From NCBI RefSeq assembly GCF_019091455.1, contig NZ_JAGXJN010000014.1, positions 24,231-88,230 of the forward strand: 64,000 bases of DNA, given 5' to 3'. Both the position numbers and the translations under genes were made by a program. Positions within the stretch are counted from its first letter, which is position 1. Every line of letters begins with the position of its first letter. This document shows positions 8,358 to 15,695 of the stretch, piece by piece. Below the pieces are notes generated by a model that was given only the letters and a program-made list of their open reading frames with translations, made no database searches and had not been told where the DNA came from. The DNA is from Chitinophaga sp. GbtcB8 (GTDB lineage Bacteria > Bacteroidota > Bacteroidia > Chitinophagales > Chitinophagaceae).

Positions 8358-8767
8358 CAGGTTAGGGGAGAATAATAAAAACAAAATGGCTTCCAGGCAA
8401 CCGCCTGAAAGTCTTTTTTCTTGTACGCAACGATAGGCTCTGACAGGAAAGAATAGCCTAATGATAGGAAAAGCTACATAAAAATATGGGCAAGGATGCT
8501 GATACCTTTCTTCTTTTTCATAGCGATTATCTGTGCTTGAGTTAGACCTGGCATTACTCCCACCTATTCAGGTGCCGGTAGTAATGTAATATTTATAAAG
8601 TCACAAATTGGGTGAAACTTCATCCCCGGGTTATTCCTGTTCATTTGATTTGAGAAGGAGCGATGGTTTGAACACCTCATAGAATTGGCAGAGGGATCGA
8701 ATGCAATCAGTTTATTGATGGAAAGAATACAAAAGGATTATATAAATTACTTTTCAATTTAGATTCA
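8358..8767. other. Intergenic region without a clear gene
   Basis: Apart from the terminator at 8388-8419 I find nothing firm. On the minus strand a short frame reads VMPGLTQAQ then a Lys run, with a stop just upstream; it could be a remnant. Confidence 0.5.
8388..8419 (+). terminator. Intrinsic terminator
   Basis: CTTcCAGGC and GCCTGaAAG pair around AACC, followed by a TTTTTT run; it ends the methyltransferase transcript. Its right arm resembles the terminator of tRNA-Met (GCCTGAAAG). Confidence 0.75.
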
Positions 8768-9094
8768 ATGAAGGAACAAGAAATGAACTTAAATATCAGA
8801 TATGATGCCCCTGATGAAGTTTGGGATAAAGTCCCTGTAATTTATGCACAACTTAACGGTTGGCTGGGATATGGCACTGGTGGTGATCATGGTGAAAGAG
8901 GAGTGCCATACTGGTTTAGTTTCAACGAGAATGAAAAACATATTTGCGCATCAGTGGAACCTGGCGGACTTCAATTTGCCGGGCTAATGGATACCGAAGA
9001 ATGGGACATATGGGTTAAAGCCATTAAGGAAATTGCAACAAAAGAACTAGGCTATAAAGTTGGAGAAATCGAACAGGGAGAGGTGGATTTCTGA
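8768..9094 (+). CDS. Hypothetical protein
   Basis: 108 residues from ATG 8768 (ATG 8783, MNLNIRYDAPDEV, is an equally good start). Acidic, no signal peptide or membrane segment. A Gly- and aromatic-rich centre (QLNGWLGYGTGGDHGERGVPYWFSF) is followed by a beta strand (HICASVEPGGLQFAG) and an amphipathic helix (WDIWVKAIKEIATKELGYKVGEIE). Composition and size would fit an immunity-type or single-domain accessory protein, but I do not recognise it. It is isolated: no toxin-like gene sits next to it. Confidence 0.55.
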   Translation: MKEQEMNLNIRYDAPDEVWDKVPVIYAQLNGWLGYGTGGDHGERGVPYWFSFNENEKHICASVEPGGLQFAGLMDTEEWDIWVKAIKEIATKELGYKVGEIEQGEVDF

Positions 9095-9177
9095 CATTGG
9101 GCAATTCAGGCAATTTGCGATTATTTCAAATTTAGCAGGGAGGAGATAGTGCCCAATGCACCCCGGTTCTTCAATAA

Positions 9178-9297
9178 AAAAGCCCGACAACAAAGAGAGG
9201 AATTATGAATATTCAAAGCGATAAAAGTAAATCATAAGCTATCCACCGGAGACCTTAAGAACCGTGACAATTAGAGGATGACATATCTCGGGCTTTT
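9178..9297. repeat. 10-base inverted repeat enclosing 100 bases
   Basis: AAAAGCCCGA (9178-9187) and TCGGGCTTTT (9288-9297) are exact complements flanking 100 bases that contain no gene. It could be the outer stem of a small RNA or the ends of a decayed element. Confidence 0.45.
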
Positions 9298-9380
9298 ATC
9301 ACCAATAGCATTACCATGTTTATTATCTAAGCAAACAATATAGAATAGGATAATTGGCAAGTCGTACCGACATTGTGCTT

Positions 9381-9415
9381 AAAAAAAAGGCTTTCAAGCA
9401 TCTGCCTGAAAGCCT
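9381..9415 (-). terminator. Terminator of tRNA-Met
   Basis: On the minus strand AGGCTTTCA pairs with TGAAAGCCT and is followed by eight U. It directly follows the tRNA gene. Confidence 0.85.
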
Positions 9416-9427
9416 CCTAGAAATTCG

Positions 9428-9501
9428 TAGCGAGAAAGGGAGTTGAACCCTTGACCTCAGGGTTATGAATCCTGCGCTCTAACCGCCTGAGCTACCTCGC
9501 C
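9428..9501 (-). tRNA. tRNA-Met (CAU), probably elongator
   Basis: 74 bases fold as a complete cloverleaf: acceptor GGCGAGG with TCTCGCT (G1-U72 wobble), D-arm GCTC/GAGC, anticodon stem CAGGA/CCCTG with loop TTCATAA (anticodon CAT at 9465-9467), T-arm AAGGG/CCCTT with loop TTCAACT, discriminator A. The CCA end is not encoded. The anticodon stem lacks the three G-C pairs of initiator tRNA and the body is unlike tRNA-Ile2, so elongator Met is most likely. The A-C mismatch closing the anticodon stem is slightly unusual. Confidence 0.95.
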
Positions 9502-9578
9502 ATATAAGCCCCTCTTTTTACGGAGGGAGTGCAAAGATAATGGTCAATCCTGAAATATCAAAAACTAATCAATTTTTC

Positions 9579-10136
9579 TTAATAAATCCCCGGTACCAGC
9601 CGCTTAGTATGCTTTTTATATTCCAGGTAATCCACCCCTAAAGCCTCCGACAGCATTGTTTCCTCCACATAGATCCGGTACAGGAAAGCGATCGTCACCG
9701 GTACAAATACCACCAGCAGAGCTACCCAGTTATTCATGGAAATGCCAAACCCCAGAAAAGAGAGCAGCGACGCTGAATAGGAGAGATGCCGCACATATTT
9801 GTACATCCCATCCCGCTTAACAGTGTGCCCTTCCCGGATGGCTACATTCACCGTAAAAAAACGGCCCAGGGAAATAATAGCGATCAGCCGCAGCACCATA
9901 CCTGATATAATCAGCCCGATGCCTGTCAGGCCAATAACAGGGGACTTTATAATCGGGAAATAGGTCAGTTTAGAAATATTTACGGCCGCAATCACACAAA
10001 CCATTACCGTTATCCATATATAGGTCAGGGAGTGTTTGGCTGGTTTTTTATCATTTTGCCCCGCACGCAGCACCCGGTTCAGGATAATCTCTGATGCAAA
10101 CCAGCAGAAGTATATAATATTAAAGAACAGCTCCAT
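9579..10136 (-). CDS. Isoprenylcysteine carboxyl methyltransferase-like membrane protein
   Basis: 185 residues with about five membrane segments. The C-terminal half has the ICMT/PEMT signature: GRFFTVNVAIREGHTVKRDGMYKYVRHLSY (SAM-binding His and Tyr-x-x-x-R-H-P-like motif, here YVRHLSY) and a final EETMLSEALGVDYLEYKKHTKRLVPGIY, with the conserved Glu pair. Family members methylate small isoprenoid or lipid substrates in the membrane. It is divergent from the terpene synthase with 150 bases between the start codons, so a role on a terpenoid product is conceivable but unproven. Confidence 0.86.
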   Translation of the reverse strand: MELFFNIIYFCWFASEIILNRVLRAGQNDKKPAKHSLTYIWITVMVCVIAAVNISKLTYFPIIKSPVIGLTGIGLIISGMVLRLIAIISLGRFFTVNVAIREGHTVKRDGMYKYVRHLSYSASLLSFLGFGISMNNWVALLVVFVPVTIAFLYRIYVEETMLSEALGVDYLEYKKHTKRLVPGIY

Positions 10137-10286
10137 GGCAGTCAGTTCTCCTAAAGATAACGGCTACAATAGCAATAAGCAAGACCGGAATTTATCTAAA
10201 TTACGAGGCAGAACTGCTCTCCACGGCTATGAAATTTTACCGCAGTCAACCAGTCTAACTTTAGGTTCTCCCTTAAAATAACCGGT

Positions 10287-11288
10287 ATGGAACAGTTACA
10301 CCTGCCGCAGATCTGTTGTCCGTTCCCGGCCAGCATCAGCCATCAGTTGGATGATGTGCATGCGCATAATATGTATTGGGTACAGCAATTCAGCCTGGCG
10401 CCCACTCCTCAGCTAATGGCAGCTTACCGCCAGGCCAGGTTCCCCTGGTTCGTTTCCCGTATCTATCACACGGCCGGTTACTTAGAGCTTTGCCTGGCCT
10501 GTGATTTCTGTACCTGGCTGTTCAGGGTAGATGATCTATTGGAACAGCTGGGAGGCAACAAACGGCAGCATGAGCGTATGGTGCAGGAAATGATCCGCGT
10601 ACTGGAACAAGGACAGACTAGTGTATTGAGTGAGCAGGCAGCTTTAGCCGCCGGGTTAATGGATATCTGGGAGCGCATGAAAACCCTTTGCCCACCGGGC
10701 TGGCAGCGCCGCTTTATAAACAACATGAAGAACCTGTTTGATGCCACCTGCTGGGAAGCGGATAACCGGTTTGCTGCCCAGCCACCCGGCATAGCCGAGT
10801 ATATTAAAATGCGGCCTTACACTAGCGCCATGTACCCTTGTATTGACCTGATAGAGATGATGGGCCAATCCTGGCTGCCGGACGAGATCCGTTTGCATGA
10901 TGCGGTGCAGCAGCTTACCCTTACCTGCATAGAGGCCGTATGCTGGATAAACGACCTGGTTTCTTTTAATAAAGAACAACGGATCAACGAGCCGCATAAT
11001 GTAGTACTGTTGCTGCAGGGCGAGCATCATTTAAGCCCCTATGATGCTATCCGCGAAGTAACAGAGGTCTGTAATGAAACCATCCGTCACTTCCAGTTCC
11101 TGGAAAAGAAATTGCTTACAGGCGGAAAGGTGGTGCACAAAAATTTGCCGCATTATACGGCAGGGCTCCGCTCCTGGATACGGGGAAACCTTGACTGGAG
11201 CCTCTTTGATACAGAACGTTATGGTGTAAAGGTGGTAAAGCGGGATGAAGAATATTTATCATTCAGTAAAATATTCCTGGAGGAATAA
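10287..11288 (+). CDS. Class I terpene synthase
   Basis: 333 residues, the usual length of bacterial type I terpene cyclases. All active-site elements are visible: the aspartate-rich motif VDDLLE (D82, D83, E86), a pyrophosphate-sensor Arg (R176) exactly 46 residues before the NSE triad, the triad NDLVSFNKE (N222, S226, E230), and the RY pair (R311, Y312) near the C-terminus after RGNLDWSL. The enzyme would bind three Mg ions, ionise an isoprenyl diphosphate and cyclise it. C10, C15 or C20 substrate cannot be read from the sequence. No prenyl transferase or P450 is adjacent; the divergent ICMT-like gene is the only candidate partner. Its product would be soluble and cytosolic. Confidence 0.95.
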   Translation: MEQLHLPQICCPFPASISHQLDDVHAHNMYWVQQFSLAPTPQLMAAYRQARFPWFVSRIYHTAGYLELCLACDFCTWLFRVDDLLEQLGGNKRQHERMVQEMIRVLEQGQTSVLSEQAALAAGLMDIWERMKTLCPPGWQRRFINNMKNLFDATCWEADNRFAAQPPGIAEYIKMRPYTSAMYPCIDLIEMMGQSWLPDEIRLHDAVQQLTLTCIEAVCWINDLVSFNKEQRINEPHNVVLLLQGEHHLSPYDAIREVTEVCNETIRHFQFLEKKLLTGGKVVHKNLPHYTAGLRSWIRGNLDWSLFDTERYGVKVVKRDEEYLSFSKIFLEE

Positions 11289-11454
11289 CTGTAAAGCAGT
11301 GCGCGCACATTCCCCCTTTTCATAACTACACAAAGGCAGGCTATAACACAAGGCTAGCCTCAAAAGATAAGGGCAACTTTTTTTCATAGCCGCCCAAAAA
11401 AATAGCCACCTATGCCGGGTGGCTATTCATGTAAAATCTAAATATTAAAATGTA

Positions 11455-12402
11455 TCAATCCAAAATTAACTCCATTTGAATGTTGGCCCTTTCATAAGGT
11501 GAGGGCGGGCCGGTTATTTTCTTAAACCCCAGTTTGTGGTAAAGGTTAATAGCCGGCTTTAAAATAGTATTGCTTTCCAGGTACAGGCGATGAGCGCCAA
11601 TGCTGCGGGCCTTTTCTATAATAGCATTCCCCAGCAGCCAGCCAATGTTCTTACCGCGCGCTTCCGGCGACACGGCCATTTTGGCCAGTTCATAACCGCC
11701 GTCTTCCATTTTAATAAGGGCACAGGTACCCACCGGTTCATCATTATAAACAGCCATCAGGATATATCCGCCTTTTTGCAGAATGTATTCTTTAGGATGG
11801 TCCAGCGCTTTGTAGTCAGCCGCTTCCATTTTAAAATAAGTAGTGATCCATTCTTCGTTCAGCTTCCTGAATGCTGCTGCGTGTTTGGGCTGGTAATCTA
11901 TGATCTGCACCTCTGTGCTTTCCCGTTGTTTTTTCTCCTCCTGCACGCGCCGCAGCAGGCTTTTCTGCTCTAATAAGAACTCCCATTCTGCAATGCCTTT
12001 CCACAGGTCGTACTGCGTGGTTTTCATGGCAGTATCCACTGCAGCGCCTACATCTTTATACTGGTCCTGTATTTTGATGCCGATGGCTTCCCCGGCAGCG
12101 GAGAGGGTAATGTAGTTCTTACGCCCGTCCTTTTTACCTTTCTTCTCTTTTACATATCCCTTCTTAGCCATTTCCCGTACAATCTGGCTTACAGAAGGAT
12201 GGGTGTGTCCGATCTCCTGCGCTATTTCTGTAATGGTCCTTTCCTCCCCGCGGGATAGCACATAAAATACCGGGAACCATTTAGGCTGCATGTCAATAGC
12301 ATACAGGCTGTAGATCTGTGAGGCCTCTTCCGTTAGCAGATCGCTCAGGCGCCGCAGCCGGCTGCCCAGGGCCATTTTTCCTATTTCATCATAAAAATCC
12401 AT
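11455..12402 (-). CDS. MarR-type regulator fused to GNAT acetyltransferase
   Basis: 315 residues in two parts. Residues 1-150 are a MarR winged helix (EIAQEIGHTHPSVSQIVREMAKKGYVKEKKG, then the wing GRKNYITLSAAGE). Residues 165-315 are a GNAT N-acetyltransferase with VGTCALIKM, then ELAKMAVSPEARGKNIGWLLGNAIIEKA (the acetyl-CoA loop, here R-G-K-N-I-G) and LYHKLGFKKI. Such two-domain proteins are known in several phyla; the acetylated substrate is unknown. A pair of TTACGTAA palindromes lies 15-34 bases upstream of the start codon, which suggests autorepression. Single gene; the flavin-transfer cassette follows upstream on the same strand with a 407-base gap. Confidence 0.93.
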   Translation of the reverse strand: MDFYDEIGKMALGSRLRRLSDLLTEEASQIYSLYAIDMQPKWFPVFYVLSRGEERTITEIAQEIGHTHPSVSQIVREMAKKGYVKEKKGKKDGRKNYITLSAAGEAIGIKIQDQYKDVGAAVDTAMKTTQYDLWKGIAEWEFLLEQKSLLRRVQEEKKQRESTEVQIIDYQPKHAAAFRKLNEEWITTYFKMEAADYKALDHPKEYILQKGGYILMAVYNDEPVGTCALIKMEDGGYELAKMAVSPEARGKNIGWLLGNAIIEKARSIGAHRLYLESNTILKPAINLYHKLGFKKITGPPSPYERANIQMELILD

Positions 12403-12809
12403 AACTATATCTTTAATTACGTAACTGCTTACGTAAATGTATGGAGAAATATTTTTCCAGCCAAAATTTGTTGCCCTGGCTTATTAGGAACCGTGTGTTT
12501 TCCGCCGGCTGCCTTTGGGACCGGTTATAAATCTAGTTACTGTAGCTCGTTGAGGACCGTAAGCTTTCCGTCAGGATACTTTTGCGCCCGGTTGCAAATT
12601 TTGCTGCCAGATGGGAAAAGAGAAAAACCAGGCTGTAAACCAACATCAGTCCCTCATTGTAAACTTCAAACAGGATTATTTAACCAGGGTATAAACCTAT
12701 TCCAGAGCAAAGCACGCTATGTTTCTCCCATGTCCTTCCCATGAGTTTCTCATGTCTTTCCCTACTAAATCCCATGTTTTTCCCTAGTGAATCCCTGGTG
12801 AAGTTCATG
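12403..12809. other. Intergenic region with operator and CCCATG-rich stretch
   Basis: No gene. Next to the MarR-GNAT start lie two TTACGTAA sites (12417-12436). Between 12720 and 12805 the words CCCATG, TTTCTC and TTTCCCTA recur in imperfect form. The meaning is unclear. Confidence 0.5.
12417..12436. promoter_or_regulatory. Double palindromic operator TTACGTAA-N4-TTACGTAA
   Basis: Two perfect 8-base palindromes with centres 12 bases apart lie just before the MarR-GNAT start codon at 12402. Spacing and symmetry fit a MarR dimer site occupied by one or two dimers. Confidence 0.7.
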
Positions 12810-14048
12810 TCAGGGCATATTTCCTCCTCCCTTCCCCCCATGCATCCGCATATGGCTCGCTTCCAGCAAAAGAGTGATCATATGTGCCGATAATCCATCC
12901 GACCGCTTGTAAAACGCATACCGCAATGCCGCTTCCCGGAAAGAATAGTTGCCCAGAAAAGGTTTGTAAAATGCATACCGTATACCCATGTCCAGCTTGT
13001 AGCTGTTAAAGGTAGAAAGGTCGTAGTCAGATGTATAGAAACGCTCACTAAGAAGATGCTCCTTATAAGGTTTAAAATACTTACTGCCCTGCTGATTATA
13101 ATATCGCAGCAGGGGAGATAAAGTAAGCCGGGGTGTTATTTTTACCGGCGCTTCCAGCTGCAGCGTATGTGCCGTAATCCCAAAGTTATCCCGGTAAAAA
13201 CGGTAATAGGAACGCAGAATAACCCGCTGGCCCACGAAAGTGTTCAGCTGTAAGCCCAGCGGTACTTTCCACCTTTCCCGCGGCAGGTTCTCTACTTTTA
13301 AGCTATCGCCCAAAAAATATACACGGTGAAAAGGGGTGGATAATAATCCATGCTGGTATACCAGCTCCGGGAAAACAGCCAGCTGCATGCGTTCATTGAT
13401 CACCTGGTACAAAGCAAAGCTGGCATTGTAAGAGCGGCGTTTGTACTCCGTAAACCATTCTTTATACCGCAGCTCCTCCGGGTAGATCAGCTTTTCAGGT
13501 GAAAAATGATCAGGATCCAGCCGGCCCCAGCGCAGGTCGTCCAGGAATACCTGCAGGGAAGCGCTCACTTCACGGGTACTACTGGCATTTGCCTGGCTCA
13601 GGGTTATGCCAATGGGCACAGAAAAATAATCGGATTCAATAGAAAAGCCGGAGTGGATACCTACCCGTACACGGGACCGCCGTAACAGCCGGCTGTAACC
13701 GGCATCCAGGTGAGTACGGGCATCTACCCGGGAGGCAGAGGAAACGATATGATCTATTTTATCAGTGGATGCAGAGGTGATCACATCCACTCCCATATTT
13801 ACATGAAAGGTATTTACAGAATCGCGTTTGTGCGTAATAGTTATCTCAGGTGCATATACCTGTAATGCCTCCGTACCTATGCCGCCGGTAACCGCGGAAT
13901 GATCGCCTTCCTGTGTGTAATAAGAAAATAACAGCTGCACATCCGTTTGCGATACCCGCTGCTTTTTATATGTACTGTCTTTTGCCTTTTGTGCAGATGC
14001 AGATAAAGCCGTTGCTAAAAGTCCTAATACCAGATATTTCTTTTTCAT
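12810..14048 (-). CDS. DUF3570 outer-membrane beta-barrel protein
   Basis: 412 residues with a signal peptide (MKKKYLVLGLLATALSASA). The rest is a series of amphipathic strands rich in aromatic residues, with the DUF3570 landmarks LLFSYYTQEGDHSAVTGGIGTE at the start and a final ITLLLEASHMRMHGGKGGGNMP. Near residue 95 the segment SASTDKIDHIVSSASRVDAR is Ser/Asp-rich. It is the last gene of a four-gene cassette (thioredoxin-like, ApbE, DUF4266, DUF3570) that is found together in other Bacteroidota and Proteobacteria. Barrel topology and surface location are inferred. The short His/Gly/Met tail (MRMHGGKGGGNM) may bind metal. Biological role not established. Confidence 0.88.
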   Translation of the reverse strand: MKKKYLVLGLLATALSASAQKAKDSTYKKQRVSQTDVQLLFSYYTQEGDHSAVTGGIGTEALQVYAPEITITHKRDSVNTFHVNMGVDVITSASTDKIDHIVSSASRVDARTHLDAGYSRLLRRSRVRVGIHSGFSIESDYFSVPIGITLSQANASSTREVSASLQVFLDDLRWGRLDPDHFSPEKLIYPEELRYKEWFTEYKRRSYNASFALYQVINERMQLAVFPELVYQHGLLSTPFHRVYFLGDSLKVENLPRERWKVPLGLQLNTFVGQRVILRSYYRFYRDNFGITAHTLQLEAPVKITPRLTLSPLLRYYNQQGSKYFKPYKEHLLSERFYTSDYDLSTFNSYKLDMGIRYAFYKPFLGNYSFREAALRYAFYKRSDGLSAHMITLLLEASHMRMHGGKGGGNMP

Positions 14049-14056
14049 GCCCTGAT

Positions 14057-14290
14057 TCAGTTACAGCCGCATCCTCCGCTGGCTTTGCCGTTGCCGCCAC
14101 CGCTGGCGCCTTCGCGGTAAGTATGTGCACCTTCTTCAAATTTTTCTATGTCGGGTTTGCCAGGTTGCATATTTTCATCATTCAGGTAAGCCCGCTGGTA
14201 AGGTTTTACACTTACACAGCTGTGCAGCGCAAATATCAGCACCGCTATCATGAATAAAATATACCACCTTGTTGTATTATGCTGTTGCAT
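14057..14290 (-). CDS. DUF4266 lipoprotein with Gly-Cys tail
   Basis: 77 residues from the ATG at 14290, overlapping the end of apbE by 14 bases. The segment YILFMIAVLIFALHSC ends in a lipobox-like LHSC, so Cys25 is the probable lipidation site. A conserved centre (VKPYQRAYLNDENMQPG) is followed by HTYREGASGG and the terminal GGCGCN, with Cys74 and Cys76. This C-terminal Gly-Cys-Gly-Cys is the family hallmark. The EGAS segment faintly recalls the Gly-Ala-Ser/Thr site at which ApbE attaches FMN. Together with the thioredoxin-like protein it suggests a redox, metal or flavin-bearing tail on the cell envelope; this is inference. Confidence 0.87.
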   Translation of the reverse strand: MQQHNTTRWYILFMIAVLIFALHSCVSVKPYQRAYLNDENMQPGKPDIEKFEEGAHTYREGASGGGNGKASGGCGCN

Positions 14291-15203
14291 GGATATTAAT
14301 ATGCCTGGATTGAAAAACCTGGTTCTCTGCATCTATAAGCAGGCAATGTACATTCGGTAGCTGATCTACCAAGTACATACCTGCCTCGCGCCCCATTACT
14401 GTTACGGCCGTAGCCAAAGCATCTGATAGTTCTGCACTGGGGCTCACCACCGTTACGCTTTTAATAAAGGGAACCGGCTTACCGCTCACAGGGTCTATGT
14501 TATGGGAATAGCGGATGCCGTTCTGCTCAAAGTATTGTTCATAATTACCGGAAGTAGCTACCGCCGCATTATTTACCGGGAGCCAAAGCATTATTTTAGA
14601 AGGATTGTCCGGGTCGGCAATGCCTATTTTCCAGGGGCTGCCATCCGGCTGCGTACCCCAGGCTGTGAGGTCGCCACTGGCATTTATTACGCCGCTTTTT
14701 ACACCCTTAGCCATCCATAAGGCTTTTACCCGGTCTGCCGCATACCCTTTACCTACAGCGCCAAAACCAATACGCATGCCCTTGCGCGATAAGTAAGCGG
14801 TACGGTCCGCCTGTAATTGTATATGCTGGGAGCCCACTGCCTGCAGGGTAGCGGCCAGTGTAGCCGCATCCGGTAGCTGAAAGGAGCTGCCTTTAAAATT
14901 ATATAATGCCTTTAATGCGCCTGCCGTAATATCAAACGCGCCCTGCGTAAGTGTGGATAAACGGATGCAGCGCGCCATAAGGGCATATACTTCCTCATCC
15001 ACCCGCAGGGGCTGTACACCGGCTTGCCGGTTCAACAGCGAGGTTTGGGAAGTATCATTAAATTCTGTAAGTAATTGTTCAATACGTTGTATCTCCGCCA
15101 CGCCTTCGTGTAAGCGTTGCTGTGAGATAGCCGCATCCTGCTCCACAATGATCAGCTCAAAGTCTGATCCCATTAACCGCAGCTGTACCTTATGGCTTTG
15201 CAT
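14277..15203 (-). CDS. apbE: ApbE-type FAD:protein FMN transferase
   Basis: 308 residues. Conserved parts in order: LMGSDFELIIVE, IEQLLTEFNDTSQTSLLNRQ (substrate and FAD region), GAFDITAGAL, GKGYAADRV, VINASGDLTAWG, and SHNIDPVSGKPV, followed by the Mg-binding segment SDALATAVTVMG. Family enzymes move FMN from FAD onto a Thr or Ser of an exported protein. No signal peptide or lipobox is obvious at the N-terminus, unlike most exported ApbE, so either the true start is missed or it acts inside. It ends inside the DUF4266 start and begins 6 bases after the thioredoxin-like gene, so the cassette is one transcript. The flavin acceptor is not one of the known NqrC or FMN-binding families in this window. 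Confidence 0.93.
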   Translation of the reverse strand: MQSHKVQLRLMGSDFELIIVEQDAAISQQRLHEGVAEIQRIEQLLTEFNDTSQTSLLNRQAGVQPLRVDEEVYALMARCIRLSTLTQGAFDITAGALKALYNFKGSSFQLPDAATLAATLQAVGSQHIQLQADRTAYLSRKGMRIGFGAVGKGYAADRVKALWMAKGVKSGVINASGDLTAWGTQPDGSPWKIGIADPDNPSKIMLWLPVNNAAVATSGNYEQYFEQNGIRYSHNIDPVSGKPVPFIKSVTVVSPSAELSDALATAVTVMGREAGMYLVDQLPNVHCLLIDAENQVFQSRHINIHATA

Positions 15204-15208
15204 ACACG

Positions 15209-15646
15209 TTATTTTAGCATTTGCCGCACAGTGGTAATAAAATCCCCCGCCGTCTGGTGGCTGAAAGGTACTTGCGCTAACATTTTTTTAGCAGGGGTCA
15301 GCAGCACTATCTGCGGAAAAGCTCCATGGGGATTAAACTGCTCCGCCAGCGATTCATACTGTGTTTTCAGTGGAGCCGGTATTTTTTTACGCTGTGGAAA
15401 GTCGGCTTCCAGCAACACCAGCTTGTCATGTGCAAAATGCTGAAAGCTGCTATCGGCCAATATGGTTTTATTAAACTGTATACAGGGAATGCACCAGTCA
15501 GACCCGGAAAAGATCAACAGCACTTCCTTGCCGGAGGTTTGCGCCAGCGTAAATGCTTCATCCGGGTTTTTAAGCACCTGCGCCTGTGCAAAAGCAGTAG
15601 TAAAAAGTAATAACAACAGCAAGGTTCTGAACATAGGTAATATCAT
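15209..15646 (-). CDS. Exported thioredoxin-like protein
   Basis: 145 residues (ATG 15634, MFRTLLLLLLF, is an alternative start that gives a neater signal peptide). After the signal sequence comes a thioredoxin fold with the active site SDWCIPC (CxxC), a cis-Pro region AFPQIVLL, and a C-terminal helix. KEVLLIFSGSDWCIPC marks strand 1 and the active site of the thioredoxin_7/DsbD-gamma type. It is first in the four-gene cassette, 10 bases after a promoter box, and would act in the periplasm, perhaps reducing the Cys pair of the DUF4266 tail. Confidence 0.9.
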   Translation of the reverse strand: MILPMFRTLLLLLLFTTAFAQAQVLKNPDEAFTLAQTSGKEVLLIFSGSDWCIPCIQFNKTILADSSFQHFAHDKLVLLEADFPQRKKIPAPLKTQYESLAEQFNPHGAFPQIVLLTPAKKMLAQVPFSHQTAGDFITTVRQMLK

Positions 15647-15655
15647 TACACATTA

Positions 15656-15687
15656 CAAAATTAGGGATGTTGTTACGTAAGGCCAAT
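15656..15687 (-). promoter_or_regulatory. Promoter of the ApbE/DUF3570 cassette with TTACGTAA in its spacer
   Basis: On the minus strand ATTG, 20 bases, then TAATTTTG, ten bases before the first start codon. The 20-base spacer contains TTACGTAA (15673-15680), the same octamer that occurs twice before the MarR-GNAT gene. Confidence 0.65.
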
Positions 15688-15695
15688 ATTAAATT

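Larger units (their letters stand above)
9095..9427. other. Intergenic region with a long-loop inverted repeat
   Basis: No gene seen. It holds the inverted repeat AAAAGCCCGA / TCGGGCTTTT at 9178-9297 and the terminator of the minus-strand tRNA at 9381-9415. Confidence 0.6.

Noticed and set aside
8490..8590. Minus-strand short frame with VMPGLTQAQ and a Lys run
   Set aside because: Under 30 residues with a stop immediately upstream and no partner gene; not distinguishable from chance.
12720..12805. CCCATG-rich stretch as a CRISPR-like or tandem array
   Set aside because: The words recur irregularly without constant spacers or repeat length.
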